Below, piece after piece: positions 21,189 through 30,920 of a stretch of DNA of 64,000 nt. A program made the position numbers and the translations under genes. The notes beneath the pieces were generated by a model. That model was not told the DNA's origin, did no database searches, and saw only the letters and a program-made list of their open reading frames with translations. Source of the stretch: Plantago ovata (Eukaryota > Streptophyta > Magnoliopsida > Lamiales > Plantaginaceae). The DNA lies in assembly GCA_028274465.1 (NCBI GenBank), contig CM051455.1, positions 110,916,261 through 110,980,260 of the forward strand. The letters run 5' to 3'. Numbering within the stretch: the stretch's first letter is position 1; each line of letters starts with the position of its first letter.

Positions 21189-22633
21189 TTAAACTATCCC
21201 AGCAGAAGATTTCCTAAGAATCTCCCTTACACTCTTCTCAGCAAGAGCAGAGAATTCAACACGGTCCTTCTCGTAATCTTCAAGTAGCTTACGGAGTTCA
21301 AGTTGAATAATCCTTGCATTCTTGCAGGCAGTATAATGATGGTTTTCACCATTCATTTCTTTGTAGTGAAGTACCCACAAGTACATGCCCCAATTCCTAG
21401 CATGGAGAAGTTGAGTATCTAAAATTACCTTGTTGGCATGAATCTTTCTTAACCAGAGAAAATCTTCTTCTTGATCATTGGCAGTGAGATAAAAACACTC
21501 ATAAGGAATCAATCCATATTTCTTCTTGGACTTCTTGGTTAAAGGATCACTGTAGGGAGGAGAATCCCTTTCTTTTCTTTGCACTTTCAATTCAATCCAA
21601 GTGTACATTTGATTAAGTACAGCAATTGGAAAGAAATCATTGGCCAAAAGATCTTCCAGCTTTATGATCCAACAACCATGAAGGTTTCTGATCACATTGT
21701 GAGTTGTTCCTCATTGCTGGTCTTTGCATATTCAATGCCAGTGCCAATTGCAATGCTGGCTAGCCTCTTTTCTTCCTGTATTTGTCTTCTTCATCTTGAC
21801 TTAGCATTTTCTTGATCTCTTGCTGAAGATATTGAGTCAGAAGAGAAGTGTTTGGATTGGCCAGATGGAGTTAAGGAAGAAATAGGCCTAGCTCTTATTG
21901 CTTGAGCTATTGTTTGGTCATCATCATTATCATCATCTTCATTCAGATTTTGATGACCTTCAGTGTGACAGTATTCTTGAGTTTCAGCAGCAGCTTTTCT
22001 CCATTTTGGATTTGCTGAACTTCTCTCAGAATCTGTTTCAGCTCGTTTCTTAGAACTTTGCTCTTTTTCAGCAACAGGTTTTCTGGGAGGTGGACCAGGC
22101 AGTATCAATGGCGCTTCAGCAGAGGGTTTGTTTGATCTTGAAGACTTTCTTTGTCTGTCTTCCCCCTTAGACATGGATTGCATCATCGGTCGGATGTGTA
22201 GATAGAAAAACTCATTGCAATTTTCAGTAAGAGTACTTAGGCTGTTGTATTTGAGAATTATGCCTTGCAGATCAGTGGTTAGCTTGGACAGTTATTCCTT
22301 AATACAAGTCAAGTTCTCCTCATGTCTGCGCTCATTGTCGACTTTTTCTTCAATGAAAGCCGGAGCCTTTTTCAATGCACTTTTAGCAAGTTTGAGTGCT
22401 TGACTGACATCTTCTTCATAGCTTTTGTGATGTAGACTGATGTCTTTATGAGCTATGGTAAGTGAAGTAGTGCGTTTCAGTACTGTAGCCAGTATTTTGC
22501 CAATGTCAAGCGGACTCTCAGCAAGCAATGCATCATCCTCTTCTTGGCATGCTTTGTGAACATCCATTAGTGCCTTTATTCTAGGAGTAAAGTCCTCAAC
22601 GTTAGGAAACGGCACTAGAGAGGGAGTAAGTGA
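21189..22633 (-). pseudogene. S1 env-like gene, C-terminal segment
   Basis: It matches the S2 gene (61705-63512) along its length. Recognisable order: LLAESPLDIGKILATVLKRT with a helical, coiled-coil-like stretch (22615-22292); a Ser/Lys/Pro-rich, nuclear-signal-like part (22186-21791); a final domain with NLHGCWIIKLEDLL and LIPYECFYLTANDQEEDFLWL ending SVREILRKSS (21695-21189). Damage against S2: a TGA near 21791, a one-base deletion near 21700, and a stop near 22292 where S2 also has one. Position after pol matches the env-like gene of SIRE elements; no signal peptide or membrane segment was seen, so a true envelope role is doubtful. Element D interrupts it at 22639. Confidence 0.7.
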
Positions 22634-22638
22634 ATGAG

Positions 22639-24015
22639 TGATGAACGTATTTTTGACGCGTTCATCTTGTATTTTTTACCTTCTTTTGCTATCTTCTAGC
22701 CTTGTTTTTTGGTTAGTTTTGTAGAATAGTGTCACGTTTTGTGTTTTCTGCATTTTCAGGCACTTAGGTACGAAATGACGTTTTTGGAGCTAAAAACGAG
22801 CCTTTTTGATGAAAAGATGGCCCCGTTGAAGTTCCCCAATCTCCGTGGCTTGTTCGTAAGTGTTTGAGCATGAATAACATCGAGAAGGATGAGTCCAAGG
22901 CACCCGAGGGCCATGCGAGGGCAAAAAGATTGAGTTTGAAGATAAAAATCTGCCCAGGAGCCAAGCTAAGCGCCTGGAATAGTGAAGCGCTCCGCTTCAG
23001 TTTCCAGGAGCTTTGGCACAGAAGCCAAGCGAAGCGCTTGGAGTGCCAAAGCGCTTCGCTTGCCAAGCGCTCCGCTTGGCAGCAGTTACGTTTTCGGATT
23101 TTCCTTCTTAAATCTGATCTTTGGTCATTTTTTGGATATCTTTTGAACTGTAACTTCGTTTTGGAGAGCTCCTAAGCGCCAAAACTCAGAGAAAACTCAG
23201 ATTACATTGTATTTTAGCTTGCGATTCAAGGTTTTGATTGGAATTCATCCTTTGTAATCATCTACGGAGAGGTTTTCTTTGATTTCCACCGATTAGTGAC
23301 AGCTTTGGTGGTAACTTGTATCACTCTCTTGTCTTGTAGTTTGATATGATGTATTCTGATTATTATTCATATGAATTGATGTCTATGTTGATGAATATGA
23401 GTAGCTAAATCTTGTGTTGGTGGTAGAATGTAGAATATGCATGCTTTGGGTTATGTTTATGCTTACATGAGATTGTGATTCAATCTTGCTGCAAATTCCT
23501 TCATATGATTCTTAGTTGCCTATAAAATATATTCGAATTGAGTATAGTGACAAACTCTTGGTCAATGAAAGCTATAGGATTGTATGTTAGAGATTTGCAG
23601 CATGCTAGATAAATGGTGTTAGTGACAAGCACCTCTAAAGTATTGATAGTGATCTTTTATGATGTGTGTCTTAAAGTTACCTAGACGAGTTGCTTAGCAG
23701 ACTTGATCGAAGGTTTTACGCACTGCACTTGTGAGCATATTCGTAACCCATGCATGTGTATTTGATTTCTACCACCAACCGTTTTCCATGCTTGATTACA
23801 TCAATCTGATTTCTCGTTGCTTTGTTCTAAAGAAAACAATTCTATCAACATTTGAACTCGTTGACTGAAATTACTAGCAAAAACCTCAAACAAAGCCACG
23901 TTAGGTCCCGAGAGAACGATAGTCGGGGACAACTTGCCATTGCACTCTAGTTTGTGTAGTGATAAGTGTTCTTAGGCTTTTAAACAAATTTAATTGGTGA
24001 AAAACGACATCATCA
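22639..24015 (+). repeat. 5' LTR of D, 1377 bp
   Basis: It begins TGATGAACGT and ends GACATCATCA. The array of GC palindromes at 22954-23080 lies about 315 bp in. No clear TATA box follows the array, unlike in A-type LTRs. Confidence 0.93.
22954..23080 (+). repeat. Palindrome array in the D 5' LTR
   Basis: Units of the type CCAAGCGnnnCGCTTGG: CCAAGCTAAGCGCCTGG (22961-22977), TGAAGCGCTCCGCTTCA (22983-22999), CCAAGCGAAGCGCTTGG (23025-23041) and GCCAAGCGCTCCGCTTGGC (23062-23080), with a related unit between the last two. Confidence 0.9.
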
Positions 24016-24018
24016 ATT

Positions 24019-24036
24019 TGGCGCCGTTGCCGGGGA
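24019..24036 (+). other. Primer binding site (tRNA-Asp) of D
   Basis: TGGCGCCGTTGCCGGGGA, three bases after the LTR end, identical to 483-500. Confidence 0.92.
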
Positions 24037-24176
24037 CTTAACTCCTTTGGTTGGTGTTTTTGTTTTGGTTTTTCAGCCAACATATCACTTTCTCACCCCA
24101 TTTCTTTGCCCCTATTTCTTTGTGCTTAATTCTATGTGTTCTGGTTTTTGTTTCACTAACGGGAACTAATCCTTGA

Positions 24177-25880
24177 ATGAGTGTTGTGTTTATTGCACTA
24201 GATTCAGGAGAGATGGCTGAGCAACCACTGAAGTTACTCTCAAAAGTTACGGTTGGGCCTAGTGGTCCTGCTATTGTTCTCAATAATGCAACGAGGAATC
24301 TGGAGCTTAAAGGACACGTGTTCCAGCAATTACCCAAGTTCTATGGCATGGACAATGAGGACGTCATTGGGTATTTGAATGACTTAGAGCATTTCGTGCT
24401 CTACTTGCCTAGACCGGATGATGGAATTACTGATGATGATTTGCGGATGAAGGTGTTCGCTATGGGAGTTGGGGATAGAGCGAAGGCTTGGTTGAGATCC
24501 TTAGAAGCTGGATCTTTGACCACATGGGCTCAAGTGTTTGAAAAATTTATGGATCGGTATTATCCCGCTTCCAAGACTATGGTTATGAAGAGACAAATCA
24601 ACACTTTTGAGGAGAAGTATGATGAAGCTTTCCATGAGGCTTATGATCGGTTTAAGGGGTTGCAATATCGGTGCCCACATCACGTCTTCGATGGAGGTCA
24701 GCTCATCCAATTCTTCTATAATGGTTTGCATCCTGGTGTTCAAGCACAAGTGGATAGCATTTGTGGAGGAAGCATGGGAGAGTTGTTTCCGAGTCAAGCT
24801 CAAGCTAAGTTGGATATAATGTACCGGAATTCTCAGAACCGGAACAAAAGAGCCAAGATTCATTCAAAAGAACCTAGAGAAGAACCCATAGCGGCTTTTG
24901 AAGAGAAAGTGGGTCGTGGTGATGACTATGAGCAAGGATTCGCCCGTCAACGTCAACATGCTGAGGTAAACTATGGGGTACCCAGATATGCTCCATCCTC
25001 TTTGGTCGCCATGGTGCAAAGCTTGGTAGAAAAGACCGACAAGTTTATGGAGTCTTATTACAAGAATCAGGCTATGAACGAGAAGCGGTTTGAGAACTTA
25101 GACGCTAGTACTTCTTCTCTTAACAGGAAGTTGCAAGAGCTCATTGATAGAGGAGCTAGTCCTGAGCAAGAGAAGCTTTTGGGTAATACCGAGAGAGCTA
25201 TGGCCATCACGGTGGTGACTAATATTCCAATTGAGATCACGGTCACAAGAGAAGGAGCACGAGTAGAGGTTCCAAGTAGCAAGAAAATCTCTGAGCCTTG
25301 CGTTGCTAACGAGGAGCCTAAGCCCTCTATGGTTGAGGAAGAAGCTTCACATATTGAAGAAGAAAGCTCATCGTCTAAGGATGAGATGGTGGAAGTACCC
25401 GCACTTGAGAGCTTCGATGTGGAAATCGGTCTTGGCACGAAGGATGGTATATTGGCTACATTGAACACAGGAGCTGGAGTCAATGTCTTGCCGATGAATG
25501 TGTATGAAGAATCCCGGTTGACTGGTTTGAAGCCTATGAAAGCTATGGTTCAACTTGCTGATGGGTCTATGAGGAGACCTTTGGGAGTTCTCGAAGACTT
25601 GGTTATTAGAGTTGCCGGTGTTGAGGTGAAGACGAGCTTCATAATTATGCCAACTTCGAAAGCCAATCTTAAGGATGTGGTCCTGTTGGGAAGAGCCTTC
25701 ATCAATAAGGTGCACATGGTGATTGACATGTACCGTCGTACATGTAGTTTTGAGGTAGATGGAAAGCGACACATGTTGCGAGCCTTTGTTAATTCATGTG
25801 TTGAGAAGACTTGCACTAACAAACTTATAGGATACTTTGGTCCTCTATTCCTTCGTTCAAATGTGCAGGGATTTCACTGA
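24177..25880 (+). CDS. Element D gag with protease-like domain
   Basis: An intact 567-residue frame; a start at 24213 (MAEQP) is also possible. Residues about 35-215 are the gag domain: FQQLPKFYGMDNEDVIGYL, MKVFAMGVGDRAKAWL, TWAQVFEKFMDRYY, CPHHVFDGGQLIQFFYNG. An acidic linker (about 300-410) follows, then a retropepsin-like domain: ILATLNTGAGVNVLPMNVY, MVQLADGSM, and DVVLLGRAFI, the usual flap-to-LGRxF order. The catalytic Asp is Asn430 (LNTG), as in A. No zinc knuckle is seen. It forms particles in the family model; self-cleavage looks impossible, so a helper protease or none would be used. The open frame suggests youth or selection on gag. Confidence 0.85.
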   Translation: MSVVFIALDSGEMAEQPLKLLSKVTVGPSGPAIVLNNATRNLELKGHVFQQLPKFYGMDNEDVIGYLNDLEHFVLYLPRPDDGITDDDLRMKVFAMGVGDRAKAWLRSLEAGSLTTWAQVFEKFMDRYYPASKTMVMKRQINTFEEKYDEAFHEAYDRFKGLQYRCPHHVFDGGQLIQFFYNGLHPGVQAQVDSICGGSMGELFPSQAQAKLDIMYRNSQNRNKRAKIHSKEPREEPIAAFEEKVGRGDDYEQGFARQRQHAEVNYGVPRYAPSSLVAMVQSLVEKTDKFMESYYKNQAMNEKRFENLDASTSSLNRKLQELIDRGASPEQEKLLGNTERAMAITVVTNIPIEITVTREGARVEVPSSKKISEPCVANEEPKPSMVEEEASHIEEESSSSKDEMVEVPALESFDVEIGLGTKDGILATLNTGAGVNVLPMNVYEESRLTGLKPMKAMVQLADGSMRRPLGVLEDLVIRVAGVEVKTSFIIMPTSKANLKDVVLLGRAFINKVHMVIDMYRRTCSFEVDGKRHMLRAFVNSCVEKTCTNKLIGYFGPLFLRSNVQGFH

Positions 25881-25979
25881 TTAAAGAGGGCATTGATGGG
25901 GAAGTCTAGTACCCAATATGAATTCAACCCCAATTGAGCCTTGAAGAGTCGAGCCAACGACGTGTAAACAAAGGCGCTT

Positions 25980-25997
25980 CTCGGGAGGCAACCCGAG
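25980..25997 (+). promoter_or_regulatory. Conserved stem-loop after gag-protease (copy D)
   Basis: CTCGGG pairs with CCCGAG around loop AGGCAA, preceded by GGCGCTT, 99 bases after the stop codon. See 7818-7835 for the covarying partner. Confidence 0.65.
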
Positions 25998-26147
25998 GTG
26001 GTAAGTGTTTTGCATTTAGTTAGCTTTCTTTGTGTTTGTAGTTGTGGCCTGTGTGCCTTCTGTCGTGATTCGTTTAGTCTAGTGTTTGTCTTGGTGCCTT
26101 AGGTGATTAAGATAGGAAAAAAAAACAACGAAAATATGGAAACAGGT

Positions 26148-26298
26148 CCAAGCGAAGCGCTTGGAAGGGCCAAGCGGTCCGTTTGAAATTCCAGGAAGTT
26201 TTGCAACTTCCTGGAAATTCAAGCGGAGCGCCTGGAGCCTCCCAAGCGCTCCGCTTGGCCAAGCGAACCGCTTGGCTACCGCCAAGCGGTCCGCCTGG
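26148..26298 (+). repeat. Palindrome array inside D
   Basis: CCAAGCGAAGCGCTTGG (26148-26164); a 31-bp-arm hairpin with a four-base loop (26170-26235) containing the AAGCGGnCCG-type core in each arm; CCAAGCGCTCCGCTTGG (26242-26258); CCAAGCGAACCGCTTGG (26259-26275); CCAAGCGGTCCGCCTGG (26282-26298). TTATATAGG at 26392-26400 follows about 95 bp later. This is the position of the internal array of A (8038-8154), but no second ORF follows here. Confidence 0.9.
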
Positions 26299-26299
26299 A

Positions 26300-27965
26300 T
26301 CCTGTACCCAGATTTTCCTCGATGTTTCCGTTTTTCTCACCTTTGCGCACCCGTTTTCACTTGTTTCTTGAGTCCTTTCAGGTACTACTCTTATATAGGA
26401 GATTGGACACGAACCTTTATTTCAGGGAAGTGTACTTTCAATCCAATTTTTCCTTTTCATTAAACTTTTCTTTGCTCGAGGACGAGCAAAAGTTTAGGTT
26501 TGGGGAGGGGGTATTGGATTTTCTGTACTATATGCTTGTGTAGTTCGTACATGCCTGATTTTACTCAAGTTCATGTGATTTGTCGTGTTTTTTCAAATTC
26601 TTGCATGCATATCATCCCTAGATTAGTTGTTGCACGTTGTTGTGTGTGGAGTTTATTGCCAAGTCTTTTGAACTTTTTTATTGAGTAGACTAAGTGTTTA
26701 TGACCATTGATCATATGTTGCATCACTTTGCAAGTAGTTTGAAGCTTGTCTCACTTGGTTTGTCACATTCGCATGTGCACTAGTTAAGCTTAGTAGTCTC
26801 GACATCACCTCGAGTGGTGTTTCTTCTACTGCGGTTCACGATGGCCTTATGAAATGATGCATGTTAGAGTCTATGGTTGTAACCCGTGTAATTATGTACG
26901 TAAGAGGCGACAAGTTCTTCACCTCGATTAGAGATTGCCAAATGCCTAGGAAGGAGGTAGTGTGAGGTGTGCGATTCCTTGTATTAAACCTATTCTATCG
27001 AATAGGTTTGGGGAGGGGGTTTCTTCGTTGATCTTGTCTTTCGTCTTTGAGTCGTTGTAAAGCTTCCTTTTTCTTTTTCTTTTTGTTTTGTGTCCCAACC
27101 TATTCTTTCGAATAGGTTTGGGGAGGTGTCTTTGTAAAAGAGTCTTTCCTTTTTCCTTTTCGTCTTTGTGCTCAAACCTATTCTCTCGAATAGGTTTGGG
27201 GAGGTGTTTCTGACACTTAGTACTGCTGCTTGCCCCTATATAAAAAAAAAAAGAGAAAAACAAAGAGAAAAAGAAAAGAAGAAAAAAAGAGAAAAGAAAA
27301 AGAGAAAATAAAGAAAGAGAAAAGAAAATAAAAAAAAAAAAGAAGAAAGAAAATAAAGAATAAGACCCAAAAGCAAAAGAAGGGTCGTTGCAAGCCAAAA
27401 GCAGTCTAGTAAAGTGTCAAGTGTCATGTAAATATTTGTTATTGTGAAGTTGTCGAGTTGTAAATTCTATCTTTCGTTTCGTGTCGCCTTTGTCCAAGGC
27501 CTGTTCTTGACCACCCTCGTCTTGCTCTTCAAGAAGTGGTTGAAAGAGGCTCATTCTTGAGAGTCTGGGTAGAATAGGGGAGTGTTATCTTTCTAAGGGA
27601 ACCCTCCTTCGTTTGATGAGAGCCAGTATTGGTTCGCCCTCTCTTGAGGAAAAGTCTCGCTTGGTGAACAGTAGTAAGCCCTCGGTTTCATAGGCACGTG
27701 GCAATTGTAGTATGATAACATGCATCATTGTGTCGTCACTGACCAGGTCCAGGTAGAAGATGTTATGTGAGACTCCTTTGTTTAACCAAGTGCACTTGAG
27801 AATGTGTATATTCGCAATCGAGGCATACTTCAACCTATTTGCATGTCATGCTCATTTGGTTTTGTTCATAAGCATTTGGTAGATTCAATAGATTAGTTCA
27901 CTTTACTTGGCATGAGACTCCTTTTGTGTTGCATTTAGGATAGTTTGTTGCTTGAGGACAAGCAA
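26300..27965 (+). other. 3' untranslated region of D
   Basis: No gene seen. It contains CTCGAGGACGAGCAAAAG with GGTTTGGGGAGGGG (about 26476-26511); three units with CCTATTCnnTCGAATAGG followed by GGTTTGGGGAGG (26987-27015, 27097-27126, 27174-27204); an almost pure purine run (27241-27363); and the CTTGAGGACAAGCAAAGG block before the polypurine tract. It is collinear with 10400-11761 in A. Confidence 0.75.
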
Positions 27966-27984
27966 AGGTTTGGTTTGGGGAGTT
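27966..27984 (+). other. Polypurine tract of D
   Basis: AGGTTTGGTTTGGGGAGTT directly before the LTR start at 27985. Confidence 0.8.
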
Positions 27985-29386
27985 TGATGAACGTATTTTT
28001 GACGCGTTCATCTTGTCTTTTTTACCTTCTTTTACTATCTTCTAGCCTTGTTTTTTGGTTAATTTTGTAGAATAGTGTCACGTTTTGTGTTTTCTGCATT
28101 TTCAGGCACTTAGGTACGAAACGACGTTTTTGGAGCTAAAAACGAGCCTTTTGGATGAAAAGATGGCCCCGTTGAAGTTCCCCAATCTCCGTGGCTTGTT
28201 CGTAAGTGTTTGAGCATCAATAAGCATCGAGAAGGATGAGTCCAAGGAACCCGAGGGCCATGCGAGGGCAAAAATATTGAGTTTGAAGACAAAAATCTGT
28301 CCAGGAGCCAAGCTAAGCGCCTGGAATAGTGAAGCGCCCCGCTTCAGTTTCCAGGAGCTTTGGCACAGAAGCCAAGCGAAGCGCTTGGAGTGCCAAAGCG
28401 CTTCGCTTGCCAAGCGCTCCGCTTGGCTTCTCCAAGCGGTCCGCTTGGCAACGGTTACGTTTTCGGATTTTCCTTCTTAGATCAGATCTTTGGTCATTTT
28501 TTGGATATCTTTTGAACTGTAACTTCGTTTTGGAGAGTTCCTAAGCCCCAAAACTCAACGAAAACTCAGATTACATTGTATTTTAGCTTGGGATTCAAGG
28601 TTTTGATTGGAATTCATCCTTTGTAATCATCTACGGAGAGGTTTTTTTTGATTTCCACCGATTAGTGACAACTTTGGTGGTAACTTGTATCACTCTCTTG
28701 TCTTGTAGTTTGATATGATGTATTCTGATTATTATTCATATGAATTGATGTCTATGTTGATGAATATGAGTAGCTAAATCTTTTGTGTTTGTGGTAGAGT
28801 GTAGAATATGCATTCTTTGGGTTATGTTTATGCTTACATGAGATTGTGATTCAATCATGCTGCAAATTCCTTCATATGATTCTTAGTTGCCTATCAAATA
28901 TATTCGAATTGAGTATAGTGACAAACTCTTGGTCAATGAAAGCTATAGGATTGTATGTTAGAGATTTGCAGCATGCTAGATAAATGGTGTTAGTAACAAG
29001 CACCTCTAAAGTATTGATAGTGATCTTTTATGATGTGTGTCTTAAAGTTACCTAGACGAGTTGCTTAGCAGACTTGATCGAAGGTTTTACGCACTGAACT
29101 TGTGAGCATATTCGTAACCCATGCATGTGTATTTGATTTCTACCACCAACCGTTTTCCAAGCTTGATTACATCAATCTGATTTCTCGTTGCTTTGTTCTA
29201 AAGAAAACGATTCTATCAACATTTGAACTCGTTGATTGAAATTACTAGAAAAAACCTCAAACAAAGCCACGTTAGGTCCCGAGAGAACGACACTCGGGGA
29301 CAACTTGCCATTGCACTCTAGTTTGTGTAGTGATAAGTGTTCTTAGACTTTTAAACAAATTTAATTGGTGAAAAACGACATCATCA
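27985..29386 (+). repeat. 3' LTR of D, 1402 bp
   Basis: Same ends as the 5' LTR. It is 25 bp longer because its palindrome array (28301-28450) has one extra unit near 28426-28448, CCAAGCGGTCCGCTTGG with a short linker. Confidence 0.93.
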
Positions 29387-29391
29387 ATGAG

Positions 29392-30107
29392 CTTTGATCT
29401 CAGTAGCGAATTGATCATCATTTCTCAGCAAGCGACTTCTCTCAGCATCTCCTTCATTAGTTTGGAGAGATGGAGGAGGAATTGCAACCTCTGGGGTTCA
29501 ATTTTCTTTGTTCTTTTTTCTTCATTTGCTGAGAAGTTAGATAGATCTTCTTCGTCATCAGATTCGTCAAGACCAGCAACCTTGGTTCCCAAATCTTTAG
29601 CTTCAGACACTTGTGGTTGAGTGGTTGCTGAGGGCAACTCTTTTGACTCAACAACTGGAGTTTCACCAGTAGTAAGTGGAAGGGAGGAGACTTCCGTGTT
29701 GTTCACTCCTGAAGATTGAGCAATGTCTAGATTCTGAAGAGCTCTTTGATAATCTTCATCCATATCTTCTTCTCCAAGGTTTGGATCAGTGACCTTAGCT
29801 TCGAGTAATGCTAACTCGGCATCAGAAAGCTTAGCTTTGCCTAAGTGCATTTCAGCACACTTTCTGGCGTTATCTTCTTCAGTTTCAGCAACTTGTTCAG
29901 TTGCTTGAGTACTTGTATCAGCAGGAGCGGGAGTAGATTCTTGGTGCTGACTGGGAGTTTGGTCAGCTTGTTGATTCTCAGTGTTTTTATTTTCAGTCTC
30001 AGCAACAGTTAGTTTTACTCCACCAGCATCAGGACTAGGACCTTGATTATCATCATCATCGTCCTTGTTGTCCTTAGAACCTTTTCCTTCATCATCATCA
30101 CTGGTAT
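29392..30107 (-). pseudogene. S1 env-like gene, middle segment
   Basis: It continues the env-like gene on the far side of D. The frame is open from 30107 to 29425 and rich in Asp, Glu, Ser, Thr and repeated VAET-type motifs, with one TTGETPVVESKELPSATTQ unit that S2 has in several tandem copies. A one-base shift near 29470 leads to a stop at 29425; the correct frame then goes on towards D. It looks like a disordered linker. Confidence 0.7.
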
Positions 30108-30920
30108 TGATGAACTGGAATTTGTCAGATTCAATTAATCAAATAAATATGTTTTTAGCCAAAGGCAATTCACAACTACAACGAAAACCGTAGTGAAGCA
30201 GTAAAATAACCTCGAGTGTCGATCTCTAAGGACTATAACTAGCTTTATCTAATTTAACTTAAACTATAAAATCAACAGACGACTTAGCACAGATTTTTCT
30301 TATCAAGATAATGGAAGTTAGTGATAGTATGATCATTCAAAGCATAGCAGGTTAATAATCATGCATGAAGTACCCGATCGTTTTGCATAGAGATCTAAGA
30401 TCATGAATTGTCCAATGTGTTCCGTTCAATTCAACACTACGAAGATAGAGGGCTTAGATAGATCAAAGAAATAAAGCAATAACTCAAAGTCTGATTCGCA
30501 TTACCGCCATCATGCATAATTAATAACCCTTGCTAAGAAATCACATACTATCACCAACGATAGATTTAGCTACTCATAGATGTCATGCAATCAACAGAAA
30601 TCAAAGCAAGATTGAAAGAAAACATATTGAAAGATATAAGTATAAATAGAAAAATCGTGAGATACAATGTTACCGTCGAAGGTTGTCAATCTCCGAAGAT
30701 TCGCGAACTCACAAGCTCCAAATTGATAAGAAAAATAGTCTCCTATGCTAAGAATCCCCAGAATTGGCTCTGGAGAATTCCTACTTAAAACTAAAGAGAA
30801 AGGTATGAAAAAAGGTCTGAGGAAGTATGAAAAAACGTAGAGAAACAGCAACTATATATAGGAGTTCGGAACGCGTGGGGCGAGTCGCCCCACACACCGG
30901 GCGAACCGCCTGGTGTGGGG
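30108..30920 (-). repeat. Inverted, truncated A-type LTR (E')
   Basis: On the - strand this is the downstream part of an A-type LTR: TATA at 30852-30861 and the terminal CAGTTCATCA at 30108-30117. Its upstream part, before the palindromes GGGGCGAGTCGCCCC (30877-30891) and CCGGGCGAACCGCCTGG (30897-30913), is missing. It abuts the first base of the E LTR head to head. Part of S1 is interrupted here. Confidence 0.85.

Larger units (their letters stand above)
22639..29386 (+). mobile_element. Element D: gag-protease-only Ty3/gypsy element
   Basis: A complete insertion of 6748 bp with LTRs at 22639-24015 and 27985-29386 and a perfect 5-bp duplication ATGAG (22634-22638 and 29387-29391). It has a tRNA-Asp primer site, one open gag-protease frame, the stem-loop, a palindrome array, a long 3' UTR and a polypurine tract. 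Nothing resembling reverse transcriptase, RNase H or integrase lies between 25881 and 27984, so it must borrow these. The LTRs look nearly identical by eye, so insertion is fairly recent. It lies opposite in direction to S1. Confidence 0.93.

Noticed and set aside
26946..27398. Hydrophobic Phe/Ser/Leu-rich frame looking like membrane protein.
   Set aside because: It is the complement of the purine run in the D 3' UTR; low-complexity artefact.
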